Below, piece by piece: positions 37,101 through 47,609 of a DNA stretch of 64,000 bases. The translations under genes were made by a program, and so were the position numbers. Position 1 is the first letter of the stretch. Every line of letters starts with the position of its first letter. Source of the DNA: Protopterus annectens (lineage: Eukaryota; Chordata; Ceratodontiformes; Protopteridae); the NCBI RefSeq assembly GCF_019279795.1, contig NC_056730.1:609597041-609661040 (forward strand), given 5' to 3'. A model generated the notes under the pieces. The model ran no database searches. It saw only the letters and a list, made by a program, of their open reading frames with translations, and was not told the DNA's origin.

Positions 37101-40100
37101 GAGACTCAGAACATAGTCTAGTTATTGGTTTAGCATGTAAAGTGGTTTTAGGTCTTAAGAATTATGTCAGGCAAGTAATCATAGTATTTGTGAAAATATT
37201 GCTTTTGATTAGTAGCTGTATAAGCTAATTTATGGGAGGTAATATATTTAATTGCTAAATTATGAAAGTCTTCCCATGAAGTTAGGGATTTAATAGTCCA
37301 TTTTTGTGATATAAAATTGAATAAGAGCGCAAATTGTGATGAGAATATGTATACATTTTTTGGAAGTACATTTGTACTGATATGTAGAATAGCCATTTCC
37401 CATGATAAGGTGAATTTTTTATATCCCATTGTCTCTAGTCTAGTTCTTAGAGAACACCATAAATTGTGAACTTTATCACAGCCCCCAAAAATGTGCAAAA
37501 CATCTGCAACTTGATCTGGGCAATATGGGCAATAAGCTGAGTGATTGGGGTTAAACTTATTAATAGTTGATGGTGTATAATAAGCATTATTGTTAATCAT
37601 AATTTGAGTTTACAACAACTGTTTAAAGGGAATAAACTTAATAGTATTTTGATGGCCACTCTTTTATTATCTTCTGTAATTTGTCAGCTTTTGTCTTGCC
37701 AATAAGTTGAGAATAGTAAGGAAGTCTGAGATTGTATACTCTTTATGAATTTATAGGACCTAAATGTAGTTTTTTCTTTAGTTCCTTGATTTTTATAAAT
37801 TAAAATAGCTAAGTTAATGTCATGTTGGTTGATTTTAATTTGAGGTAATTTAGCTTTAATTAGATACATGATCTGATTAAGGGCATTAGTATATTTTTTA
37901 GGGGGTTCCAATTTAATTCTTAGTTTGGATATAGTAGTTTCCTGCCATTTATAAATATCCCATATTGTAAATTCTTTAAGAAGAGGATAATTTGTTAAGT
38001 TTATTATTTGGTTATTGATTAACAGATTACAGTTTAAATGGAGCGGTTGCATAAAGGCAAGGGCATTGGATAGTTGTATAGATTTGAATACATTTTGAAT
38101 AGTTAGAATCATTTGTTTGAACAATGGGTGTATATTCCTGATGTAAGAGTTTCTTTGAATTAAGTTTAGAAAGGGGAGAGATTTGGGGTTAAAGTCAAGG
38201 GATTTAATTTGATCATACCAGATTTTGATCCATTGGGGTGTCCAGCTAGACACATTAGGAACATAATTTACTATTTGGACCAATCTACCAGAGGTAATTA
38301 TAGTGTAATATAGTTTAAAGTCTGGTAATCCCAGGCCTCCTTTGTCTTTTGCAAGGGAAAGTTTATCATATTTAATTCTGACAGATTTTGGATGCCACAA
38401 GAATTTAGATAAAGCTTTTTCCAAATCCCTAAAAAAATTTTGAGGAACAATTGAAAAAGTAGCATACATTTGAAAAATAATTCTAGGTAAGATATTCATT
38501 TTGACCACACTAGTTTTAGAGAGTAAAGACATATTAATATTTTTCCATCTATTAATATAATTTTGAATGTTAGTCCAAGCATGTAGTAAATTGTTCTTAA
38601 CGATCTCTCTAAAATCGGAAGTATAAGTTACTCCTAGATATTGTATCTATTTGATTTTTGTCTCACTATTAGGAAAATAGAATTCCTTATGGCCTAGTGG
38701 ATTCAAGGGAAATGTATAGAATTTACTCGTTTAGTTTATAGTTGGATATCTCAGAATATAAATTTATTGAGTTAAGTATTTTTGGGAGATCAGTGTTGGG
38801 AAGTTGAAAGTATAAATTTAGATCATCAGCAAAGGCCGAATCTGAAAGTTTTATGTTTGATATTCTGGGTATGTGGTGGAAGGTTTTTTTGGGATAAATA
38901 TATAATAGCAAGGGTTCTAAGTATAAATTAAAAAGGTAAGGGGAAAGAGGGCAACCTTGCCTTGTGCCATTAGAGATGGGGATTGGATTGGATTTGAAAT
39001 TATTTATTTGAATAGTAGTGGAGGCCTTCTGATAGAGAACCTGAATAATTTTTATAAATGCTTGTTGAATTCCAAAAGAGGGCAGAATATTAAATAAAAC
39101 AATTTAAGTTTACTCTGTCAAATACTTTGCTTGCGTCAGCAGTAAGGATGTATGTAGGATGTTTATCCTTGTCAAGAAGTCTAATAATGGTATCTAAAAG
39201 AAGAGTGTTATCACAAGTTTGCCTATTCTGCATAAAACCCATTTGTTCTTGAGATATGATGGAAGAAATAATGTTCTTCAGTCTTAGGATAGTTTTTGAG
39301 TTGTTAATACATTTATCAGTTATGCAATGGTGTATTATATAATTGAATACATTTAATAGAATTTTAGAAAACTTTGTAAGTTTATTTATTGAAATTATAA
39401 CTTCTTCTAATTGCAGTGGTGATTTAAGAAGTTGTTTCTGATGGTCAGTAATCTGAATTTAGGGTCCAATTATTGAAATAAGAAGATCTTTGATTATAGG
39501 CCAAGACATTAACGACAATAACAATTCTTGAATGAGCCACTATGGTTCTAGGGGAAACCTTATAACTTAATCTATAGGAAAGAAAAGTTAAGAAGATTAA
39601 GAAGGCATCAATTCTTGACCATGTTTTATGTGTAGCTGAAAAAAAGTAAATCTAAGAGTTGAGTTATCCTGCTTAAAGTTTGTATAGGGGTCTATTAGTT
39701 CAAAGATATTTTGCAATTCTTCTAGGGCTGTGGTAGTATGTTGCGATTGCCTAGTGTCTTTATAAGATCTATCCCTGTCAGGATCAAGTAAAGCGTTCCA
39801 ATCTCCACCTATAATGTATAAGTGATTTGGATAATTAACCAGAATATTAAAGATATCATAAATAAAATTATGTTGATTTAAGCAGGGGCTATAAACATTA
39901 AGAAAGAGTAAAGGTTTATTTAGGGTATGATACTAGTGAACAAAACCCATCTTCCATTAGGATCACTCTTAGAAGAGGTGATTTCTCCTTGGTAAGATTG
40001 ATTAGCTACCCCCCTAGATAATGTGTTATGTCCTGCTGCAATTATTTGTTTGACCCATTTCCTTTTCCTTTCATTATCCCACAGAGTTGGTTAGTCGTGT

Positions 40101-40220
40101 GAGTTTCTTGTAGAAAAGTTACATCAGCTTTATTTTGAAATGTGAGATGCATGATTAGGTTTCTCTTTTTCTTTTCTGATAGACCCTTAATGTTCCATGA
40201 ATCTACTGAAATCATTATCT
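37100..40220 (-). mobile_element. L1-like LINE ORF2 (endonuclease, RT, C-terminal zinc knuckle), broken
   Basis: Read leftwards from 40215. The endonuclease start is MISVDSWNIKGLSEKK, followed by VTFLQETHT; near 39800 is GGDWNALLDPDRDR-like sequence. RT: TADASKVFDRV near 39130 (DAxKAFDRV), ARLPSFPLPF near 38950 (RQGCPLSP in another frame) and SAFADDLNLYFQ at 38830. The C-terminal half (38532-37684) begins SKTSVVKMNILPRIIFQMYA and has KDKGGLGLPDFKLY. The last frame (37600-37148) has CPYCPDQVADVLHIFGGCDK, a cysteine-rich end found in L1/Tx1-group elements. Frameshifts separate the pieces. Confidence 0.9.
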
Positions 40221-40224
40221 CAAT

Positions 40225-42510
40225 CTTAGATTGTTTTTATACAGGTTATTAAATGATAGAAGTAAGTATACAGGTTTATAATAAGGGCTGTTAAGTAAGA
40301 AAAAATTAAATGTGAGGTGACTTCTAATCTAAATCCTATGCAAGGGCCTAACCACTCATCCCTCTGTGTAAATGAAAACATTTATTGTATACCACAAAAC
40401 AGATGAAGTTTGAGCTAATGTAATAAATATAAGAAGTAGAGGGATGCCAATAATACCTAACATGAACCAAACGTGAACACTCATCAGCTACAAAACTGTG
40501 CAATACTACTCCTTTAATTTATTAGAAACTTATAAGAGGATCACTAACTAGATTCAAATTATTGTAATAATAATCCTGTTTAACTAGTTTATTAAGACTA
40601 GAAAGGTAAATTTTAGGGTAATAGAATAAGCCAGTGGCTAAAGAGTATCAAAGCTTATTAGCAATAAAAATATCCTAGATAAAGCTACTACATGTACCCT
40701 ACTACAAGAATCAACCATTATTGCAAACAGCTTAGAGAGGGTTGCGTTATACTATATTCAGACTCTTGAAGAAATAGATTTTAGTACAGAAAAAGGAGAT
40801 GTTATAGCATATTAATAAGTCTATATAAAAGTATAGATATATCAAAAATGTATGTTCAGAGTTGTTTGACTAATAAAATATAACCTTGTCCTGCTTGTGT
40901 GGAGTAGGTTAATCAACAAAAGAATTTATGGACAGGACCATTAAGATGGATTCACACATAAAAAGATCCAGTTAAATACTCTAAAATAGTATTTAAGACC
41001 GTTATTTGCTAAAGTTTAAATAGAACAACAAACAAACCCCTGTCATTAATTATATATGTAACAGATGAAACTTTTTTTACAATGAATTTTCAACAGTAAA
41101 TCTACCACATAGTCTTTTATAGTAGTGCTTTTTGAATCCAATAGTCTGCTAAGTTATTGAACCAGTTACTTTTAAACAGCATCCAGCTAAACAGAATTGT
41201 TTAACTATTCAATATTTAACAGACTACTTTTAATCCTTTAGTTTACTAACCTACTAAACGTTGAGATTTCTTATTAACACAAGGAAAGAAAGAAAAAAAA
41301 CACAAACAGTTGATGCAATATAAGTGGGAAAGCAAGCATCATAAAGCATTAAAATAGCAAAATCAATTTTGCATTCCTGAACTCCATTGCTAATAAGTAG
41401 TATTTTATATAAACGTATAATGTTAATTGTAGTTATATCATTATCTAAAAAGAGACACATTAGATGTATACTATAAGGGAGCATGAAGTAAGTAAATATG
41501 CTTAGCAGACCATTCAGTATGCAAAACCCTATTTCAGTTAGGTAAAGAAACTCGTTCACATGCGTAATTGCCAGCAGTTTTAAACACAATGATATGCTCA
41601 ATCATTTACACATAAAGGTGGAAAAGACCTAGACCCTCCAGATGAGGAATCTCAAAGCCGCAGCAAAGACTAAGTGTAGGTTCGCCAGTGTGACTCTAAA
41701 ACACCATTGCCTAAACAAGTAGATCTCTGACGTCAAAGTAAATGACCATTAGCAATACTGCAGAAAAGAGTATTGTCTAAAAAAAACAATACGCTGAGAC
41801 TGAATATGAATAGGATGTAACTGCCTTCTTATGCTCCCTCCCATTATCTAGAAAAGGACAATCTAGCCTTCTGCAGCCTCTATTAAAAAGCAAGGATTGC
41901 TTAAAGTAAAAAGATTCACAGTGCACCCTTAAAGATGAGACCACACTTCTTATATCAAAACCAGCCATGTCTTTTACTTAAGATATCATTTACATCCATA
42001 TTTCCACATAAATGCAGAAGCATCCTTAAGTCTTTTAAAATGGAAGAGAACCTTTAATTATCAAAAATAAAGGGGCTGAAATGACATAGTCCACATCTAG
42101 TTTCCTTGTAGCAAATACTTCCAGAGGTTCTTGGTTTCTCATGCATCTCGTGACTTCCATCATAGTATCTGCTTCAATGTTACTTGGCTTTTAATGGTGT
42201 AGAAGCAACGAGGAGCATCACAGAACCAAAAAAAAGTTTCTATTCTCACATGAGCTGCGATCGGCATTCGCAACTGCATATAGCCATTTAAGTGTTCCCA
42301 GTAATGCTTAGAGGCAGGACGTGAGTCAGATATTGCATCAGTTAGTTGAAAGTTCAAAGTAGCAACGTTCCCTCTTGAACCTGAAGGGGTTTTCTGGGAA
42401 ATGGAACATTGAAATGGCAATGGACGACTAGGCCCAAGAAATACAGTGAAGCAAGCCACACCAATCGGACAACCAACACACAAGATGGCCGTACCTCACA
42501 GCAAGTCAGC
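40225..42510. other. Unexplained 2.3 kb between L1-like ORF1 and ORF2
   Basis: L1 ORFs are normally separated by little sequence, so this interval is probably an insertion. No RT, transposase or terminal repeats were recognised. The part from 42160 to 42510 is GC-richer, has an open - strand frame without recognisable domain (42483-42160), and contains CACAAGATGGCCGTACCTC on the + strand, reminiscent of LINE 5' ends. Confidence 0.4.
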
Positions 42511-42512
42511 CG

Positions 42513-43465
42513 TCAGCTCGGCAAAAGGCAGGGTGAGTTATTTAAGAGAGATTTACTTTTGAACAGATGAAAAAAGGTGGATTTGGCCTCCTCATATGAC
42601 TCTATAGATATTTTAATTTCTTCATGATAAAAGACCAAGGTGGCAAGATATGTCATTTGGAACCAAATCTTGTTTTCAATCAAATAACCACAAAATTTGC
42701 TGAGTTTTTGATGTTTTTGTTTAACTTCAGTAGGTAGATCTTGTATTATGTTAATTTTGTGACCTCTCCAAGTGATGTTCTTTTTAGCTTTGAATGCAGC
42801 AAGTACTGGCTGGACATGTGCTGAATTCAACAATCTAACATATATTTGTCTTGGGGTTTCAGTTGCTTGGGCCTGTCTGAGATCTGTGAGCTCTTTCTAT
42901 TATTACACCAATAGTGAGATCTTTATCATTAATTAAAGTATTTATTATTTCTTTGATTATTGAGTTAAGCTGAGCATTATCAAAGGTTTCAGGTATTCCT
43001 CACAGGATAAAGTTGTTGTGTCTGGTTCTGGCTTCAAGATCTAGCATTTTTGTTGTAGATTTTTAATAGTGTTATCACTGGTTTGTAACTTCTGTTTGAT
43101 CTCATTTATTTTAACTTCATTATCCATAACTTTTGCTTCATTCTGTTCAAGTCTAAGCATAATTTGATCTAAATTAGATCCAAAAGAGGTTAGCTTGTGG
43201 GTGAATCCTTGAATTTCAGTTTGTAGAGGTTGCAGTGCAGGTTTGAGATCATCAATTGTGAGAGACTGTTCATTTTTTGATCTGAGGACAATTTTTGTAG
43301 TTTCGTGTTGTGGCTTATTGAATTTTGTCTCTTAGAAGAGGCGTCTTTTTCAGGAGTAGTTATCGGAGACAATTTAGTTTTTGTAGTTGCAGATTCCATT
43401 TGGTCTTTAAAATCGAGTTGCAAAAGCTTGTTAGTAGTAGAGATAAATCTGTATGAAATTTCCAG
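42513..43465 (-). mobile_element. L1-like ORF1 relic (coiled coil, RRM/C-terminal domain)
   Basis: The 42833-42513 frame has HVQPVLAAFKAKKNITWRGH followed by KINIIQDLPTEVKQK, the ORF1p C-terminal domain (ARPxLxAAR...G...I..DLS.ET...R). Upstream, 43423-43190 and adjacent frames give short heptad-like stretches (MQLDFKDQMESAT, LQKLSSDQKMNS) expected of the coiled coil. The 5' end of ORF1 is cut by the RTE-like fragment starting near 43485. Confidence 0.75.
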
Positions 43466-43484
43466 GTCAGATACATATTTCTTT

Positions 43485-43935
43485 TTATTGGTCTACAAGA
43501 GGGTAGTGAGACCAGCTATGTTATATGGGTTGGAGGCAATGGCATTGACAAAAAGGCAGGAGTCAGAGCTGGACGTGGCAGAGTTAAAGATGTTAAGATT
43601 TGCACTGGGTGTGACAAGGGTGAACAGGATTAGGAATAAGCATATTTGAGGGTCTGCCCAGGTTGGAAGGTTTGGAGACAAAGCCAGAGAGGCAAGATTA
43701 TGTTGATTTGTACATGTGCTGAGGAGGGATGCAGAGTATATTGGGAAAAAGATGCTAAGGATGAAGCTGCCAGGTAACAGGAAAAGAGGAAGGCCTAAGA
43801 TATGGATGTGGTGAGAGACGACATGCAGGTGGTTGGTGTGACAGAGCAAGATGCAGAGGACAAGAAGAAATGGAAACAGATGATCTGCTGTGAAGACCCC
43901 TAATGGGAGCAGCTGAAAGACGAAGATTATTGTCT
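43485..43935 (+). mobile_element. RTE-like LINE 3' end (C-terminal domain)
   Basis: The + strand reads YKRVVRPAMLYGLEAMALTK, then ELDVAELKMLRFALGVTR, IRNKHIRG, a frameshift, then MLRMKLPGNRKRGRPK and a terminal K-W-K-Q-M-I-C-C-E-D-P-like stretch. This is the C-terminal signature (LYGxExxxL...RFxxGVTR...RGRPK...MIRCGDP) of RTE/BovB-type LINEs in fishes and other vertebrates. It lies opposite to, and interrupts, the L1-like ORF1. Confidence 0.85.
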
Positions 43936-43939
43936 TTGT

Positions 43940-44661
43940 TTAGGTCTCAGTGTCTGGAAGTGTCCACACCATGTAGTTCAGGGTTCAGCATCCAGTAAGT
44001 AGTTTTTAAGTTCAGAGATGAGTTATCTTGTATAAATATTGATGAAAAATGAATAAATCTGTATTCTCCTCTCAGTTCTTAAAATGTTTGAATGTTTTCT
44101 ATGAAGGATGTGCCGGCAAAGGATCAGATAGTGCTTTGAAAGTGAGGAGCTGCACAGGTAGTGTCCACCATTTTGCAATAAAAACATTTGAGCATAGACA
44201 GATGGTCAAATCACTTTTCAAGAGATGTCTACTTAAAAGTTGTCAACAGTAGCATTGTGGGAGGTAAGAATATCTGGGGATATGAAGAAATAAAAATGTC
44301 TGTGTAGTCGGTTGAATTTTTCTTTAACTTTTGAACATTTTGTAATATCTCAGAACCCAAATAATTCTGTTTTAGTTAGGGAAACACACATATTGTTAAA
44401 AAAATCCCTTAAGCAAAGAAGTATTTATTTTGCTTATTTGCTAATGCCCTATGTGAGCAAATTCAAAAGCTCATAGGAAGTTATTTTTCTTTATGCTGGC
44501 AGTGATGAAATAGGAGAAAGTGAAAACAGTTGAAAAATAAGCAGTAATATATGTACTTCATTGTTTAGGTTTCCTTCATCTGTTTGGAGAAAGAAGTCAT
44601 ACTAAATTCATTGATATGAAATTCTTTGACATAATAAACTACTATAATTTATATATTTCAG
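43940..44661 (+). other. IL12B intron just upstream of the first recognised exon
   Basis: No additional p40 exon found. An open frame at 44049-44252 has no similarity I can recognise. Pyrimidine and AT sequence precedes the acceptor at 44660-44661. Confidence 0.5.
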
Positions 44662-44855
44662 AAACCGTAATAACAAGGATGTTTGGCATTACCTGGATCC
44701 AGTTAAATGTAAAGAAAACACATTTCAGCAGACATTCAGTTATGTTAATTATTCACCATATGAAGAAGAATATGAACCACTTTTCCTGAAAATAGAAGCC
44801 ATGACAGAGCAATCCTATAGCATGATTCAACATCAGCTGTTCATCCGTGACATCA
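44662..44855 (+). CDS. IL12B: IL12B (IL-12/IL-23 p40), internal exon: C-terminal part of D2
   Basis: The p40 subunit is secreted and pairs with p35 to make IL-12 or with p19 to make IL-23. This exon encodes the second part of the first fibronectin-type domain (D2). The acceptor is a pyrimidine/AT tract ending ATATATTTCAG; the exon begins with the third base of a split codon. The reading is then open for 64 codons and ends one base into a codon before a GTAAGT donor. Recognisable segments are NRNNKDVWHYLDPVKC (human RGDNKEYEYSVEC), PLFLKIEAM (human SLPIEVMVDAV) and the terminal FIRDI, the same as in human p40 just before the D2-D3 junction. One cysteine (VKC) matches human C171. The position of human C177, which bonds to p35/p19, is not cysteine. 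Human comparison is from memory. The join to 53385 restores Ile-Ile-Lys-Pro exactly. Confidence 0.9.
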
Positions 44856-45339
44856 GTAAGTGTTTGCGGGTCTTCTGTGATCTAATTTTACATTACAATG
44901 GATAAATAAAGTTGTTTATTTACTTTTTTATACTGAAGAGTATATACCATGAATGGTGGAAAGGGTGATAGGAGACAGACTGTAATAACTGATCACAATC
45001 AGTAAAACTGAACCTGAGCTTCAGGAAAATAATTTAAAACTGGTATATAATATTTAACATTTGCATTCATCCAAGTAGGTAACAAGTATGGCTAGATTGA
45101 ATCTTGACTTAATATCACATCCAGCAACCAATGCATTAGTGTTGCATTTATTGATGTCAGTGTGTTATATATACAATACAGTTTTTTGCTAGGGGACTGG
45201 GATGTGAAGCCATTAGATCTTTCTTTGGAGGGACTGGTATAGAACCACCTAAACTATTTGAACTACTCATATTAGAGTATAATATGCTGTACAGTTCTAC
45301 ATCAATACTTAGTGCAAATGTATAGTTTTTAGGACCAGA

Positions 45340-46262
45340 TTTGTGAATGCCTACACTAAGTGTACATCATTCTGAGAAAATACACAACAAGATCCGCCAC
45401 ATAACACAATCACTCAGGTCACTCCAAGGCAAGTACAAATATGACTCAGTCATTGTCCATGCTGGTGTGAATGACCTGAGATGTACCTCCCTGGACTACA
45501 TGAAAAGAGACATAAAGGAGCTCTCTGAGCATGTAGCCCAGGCCGGTATGACCCTGACCTTGAGTAGCATCTTACCCTCACCAAGAATGATGCCACAATA
45601 TGAAGACAAGATGATCAATTTCAACAATTGGCTTAAGTACTGGTGTCATTCAAAGGGGATCCAATGCCTGTCAGCTTGGGATGATATGCTTGACAAGCCA
45701 CGATGCTTCACTAGGGGCAGCTTGCACCTGTCACCCCTGGGCTTTCGGATATTGGCAAAGGCTCTTGCTACCCCCATAGTGCCTTTTTTAGACAAACCCA
45801 CCTCCATAGGTATCACAAGGGATAAGAAACTAAGAGTAATGCTACTCAACGCCAGAAGTCTAAACCTCAAGATGCATGCACTCGAAACTCTCCTTAGCAT
45901 GGAGAACATCGATATCTGTGCAGTAACAGAAACCTGGTTCAGGGCTCCCGAGAGCACCCCAGCACTACCAGGTTATACCTCATACCATGCTTTTTGGCCC
46001 CAAAACTTGGACCGAACCACAAAAGGAGGGGGAGTATCGATATTCATCAAAGATACCCACACATCCAGGTTGGTGGCAAAGCACGAAGCATCAGAGACTA
46101 TCCATGTGCAACTAACAGTGGGTAAAACTGCCTTCCAGTTTATAGCCTGCTACAGACCACCCTCCCAAACCCAGGAACCCCACTCGGCAGTCCTGAGAAC
46201 ACTGGAAAATATGAAGGTCTCTCCAAACTCCATTATATTGGGTGACTTCAACTACCTTAACC
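45340..46262 (+). mobile_element. CR1-type LINE 5' part: SGNH/GDSL-like esterase fused to endonuclease
   Basis: One open frame (45347-46267) inside the IL12B intron. Residues about 35-45 contain VIVHAGVNDLR, the GxND block of SGNH hydrolases; about 130-140 has RGSLHLSPLG, where the DxxH block would be (DGLH in the copy near 36020; Asp is Ser here). From about residue 167 it is the CR1 endonuclease: LRVMLLNARSLNLKM, NIDICAVTETWFRAPEST, GGGVSIFIKDTHTSRL, QFIACYRPPSQ and ILGDFNYLNH. The frame is truncated at the endonuclease by the SINE at 46269. Esterase domains occur in CR1-group ORF1 proteins; fusion to the endonuclease is the notable point. Confidence 0.9.
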
Positions 46263-46268
46263 ATTAGG

Positions 46269-46413
46269 GAGGGTGGCCTAATGGTTAAGGTGTTTGCCTT
46301 GCAAACACAAGGTGCAGGGTTTGAGTCTCACAAGGGATAATTGGCTAGGCTTAAAATGGCTCGCAAGGGCAGTTAGCTTAGTACTAACCTATGAACCTAT
46401 GAACCTATGAACC
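46269..46413 (+). mobile_element. tRNA-headed SINE with CR1-type tail, flanked by 10-bp duplication
   Basis: Head: GGTGGCCTAATGGTTAAGG (box A) and GGGTTTGAGTCTC (box B) about 35 bases apart, with an anticodon-arm-like CCTTG/CAAGG between. The tail, GGCTAGGCTTAAAATGG and three ACCTATGA units, matches the CR1 3' end. The flanks AACCATTAGG (46259-46268) and AAACATTAGG (46414-46423) form a likely target-site duplication, placing the insertion within the CR1 endonuclease. Confidence 0.8.
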
Positions 46414-46423
46414 AAACATTAGG

Positions 46424-47030
46424 AGCAAACAGAGCCCAGAATAATATGACAGTCTGGGTTTTATAATCCAAAAGAAACAAGCATCATGTGTTCAGCTTCA
46501 TTAACCATAGTATCGCCACAATCTCATGAAAGTAGAATGTAACTTCCTCGAGGTACATGTATTTTGATTTGTTGCTTGATTATAAGTTGAGTGATGGTAT
46601 AAATGCAGACAGGGCAGCTATTGAATGTACAGTGATTGTTATTGTGCAGAAGCCACTGGGTCTTTCATGGCTCAAAAAAGTTAGACATAGGCCACCTCAG
46701 AGCATCCATAGATTACTGAGTATAAGAAGAAATATGCTAGTCCATTGGCATCGTTGAACAATATAAGACATTTCATTTTATAGATTACAATTTTTTGGTG
46801 TTTTTCCAGTGAGAGGTATGTCTAGATTTGCACATACTAAAGGGCATTGTATTTAATGAAGGCTCTAATATGGAAAAAGTACAGTGATAAGATGACTTCT
46901 TTGCATTGTGAATATTTTTATTTTAGAAATTAACTAGGCCAGAAAAAAGGTTTTCCAGACTAGAGTGGCAACATGATGACCAAATGAGAGAAAGTTGGCC
47001 ATATAAGTACCCAGGTTCCTTCATGAACAT
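46424..47030. other. Unassigned intronic sequence
   Basis: The first 100 bases may be a decayed continuation of the CR1 endonuclease, but similarity is too weak to call. Nothing else seen. Confidence 0.35.
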
Positions 47031-47031
47031 A

Positions 47032-47335
47032 TCAGTTTGAAGATGAATTCCACATATATGAGGGGGAGCAACCTTTTATGAAACTGCTATGCTGCATTTT
47101 TTTTTTTTCATTTGGTTTGAGACAATTTTCAGTATGCCAGATATGTGAATGTTCCAATCTTTGTTGGAGAAGTTTAGTATCAGTGGATGAGTGGATAACA
47201 GTGCCCAGTTTGCAGTCATCAGCAAATGTGGTCAACCACACTTCTGGGTAATAAGCTTGGATATTTCAAAATAAATGCTAAATAGGAAGTGGCCCAGCAC
47301 TGATTCCTGCAGTCCTATAAACTGCTGCTAGAAAC
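47032..47335 (-). mobile_element. CR1 LINE RT fragment
   Basis: - strand 47241-47032 reads WLTTFADDCKLGTVIHSSTD and then LKPNEKKK, corresponding to LTKFADDCKLGAIIESPND and LKLNAKK in the CR1 copy at 33.8-33.9 kb. Upstream bases (about 47330-47245) also parallel the QGSVLGPLLF region at low identity. Confidence 0.75.
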
Positions 47336-47340
47336 AAGAT

Positions 47341-47601
47341 GTTCACACTCACTGTGTTGATATCTGCACTCTGTCTTCCTTGTCCTTGTATTCTTTCTCT
47401 TTGACACCATTTGCCAGACTGCCTAGCAATGCCTCAAGTTCTAAAGTATATTATCTCCAATGGTCTCAGACATTGAGCTTGAGCCTCCTTATCGTTAAAG
47501 AAAAGTGAATCTCCTACGACTTTCCACACTGCCGTGACTCAGATTCGAACTGAGGTTGCTGCGGCCACAACGCAGAGTACTAACGACTATACGATCATGG
47601 C
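47341..47601 (-). repeat. tRNA-His-derived repeat, copy 1
   Basis: The - strand 47601-47530 is a 72-nt sequence almost identical to vertebrate tRNA-His(GUG): anticodon stem-loop CTGCG TTGTGGC CGCAG, T arm CTCAG TTCGAAT CTGAG, and the GTCACGGCA end. Differences from the usual gene are A at acceptor position 4 (A-C mismatch) and C instead of G in the D-loop GG. The flank from 47529 leftwards (CAGACATTGAGCTTGAGCCT, TTCTAAAGTATATTATCTCC) recurs at 48577-48752, showing that it is a dispersed or duplicated repeat rather than a single-copy tRNA gene. Confidence 0.75.
47530..47601 (-). tRNA. tRNA-His(GUG)-like sequence, probably pseudogene/SINE head
   Basis: Cloverleaf with anticodon GTG, 72 nt without CCA, intact A-box/B-box layout (TTCGAATCT). 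The acceptor stem has one A-C mismatch at the fourth pair, and the invariant D-loop GG is CG. Extra base G-1 is post-transcriptional in eukaryotes, so its absence is normal. With a degenerate sister copy sharing its flanks, it is most likely the head of a retroposed repeat. Confidence 0.7.
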
Positions 47602-47609
47602 AAGCTATC

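Noticed and set aside
42160-42483. 107-codon - strand frame as a host gene
   Set aside because: No recognisable domain or splice context; lies in the unexplained interval inside an L1-like element.
44049-44252. Possible additional IL12B exon 400 bp upstream of the D2 exon
   Set aside because: Translation has no p40 similarity and no suitable acceptor/donor pair in the phase required by the 44662 exon.
47530-47601. Functional tRNA-His gene
   Set aside because: One acceptor mismatch, loss of the D-loop GG, and a sister copy sharing its flank make a repeat-derived pseudo-tRNA more likely.
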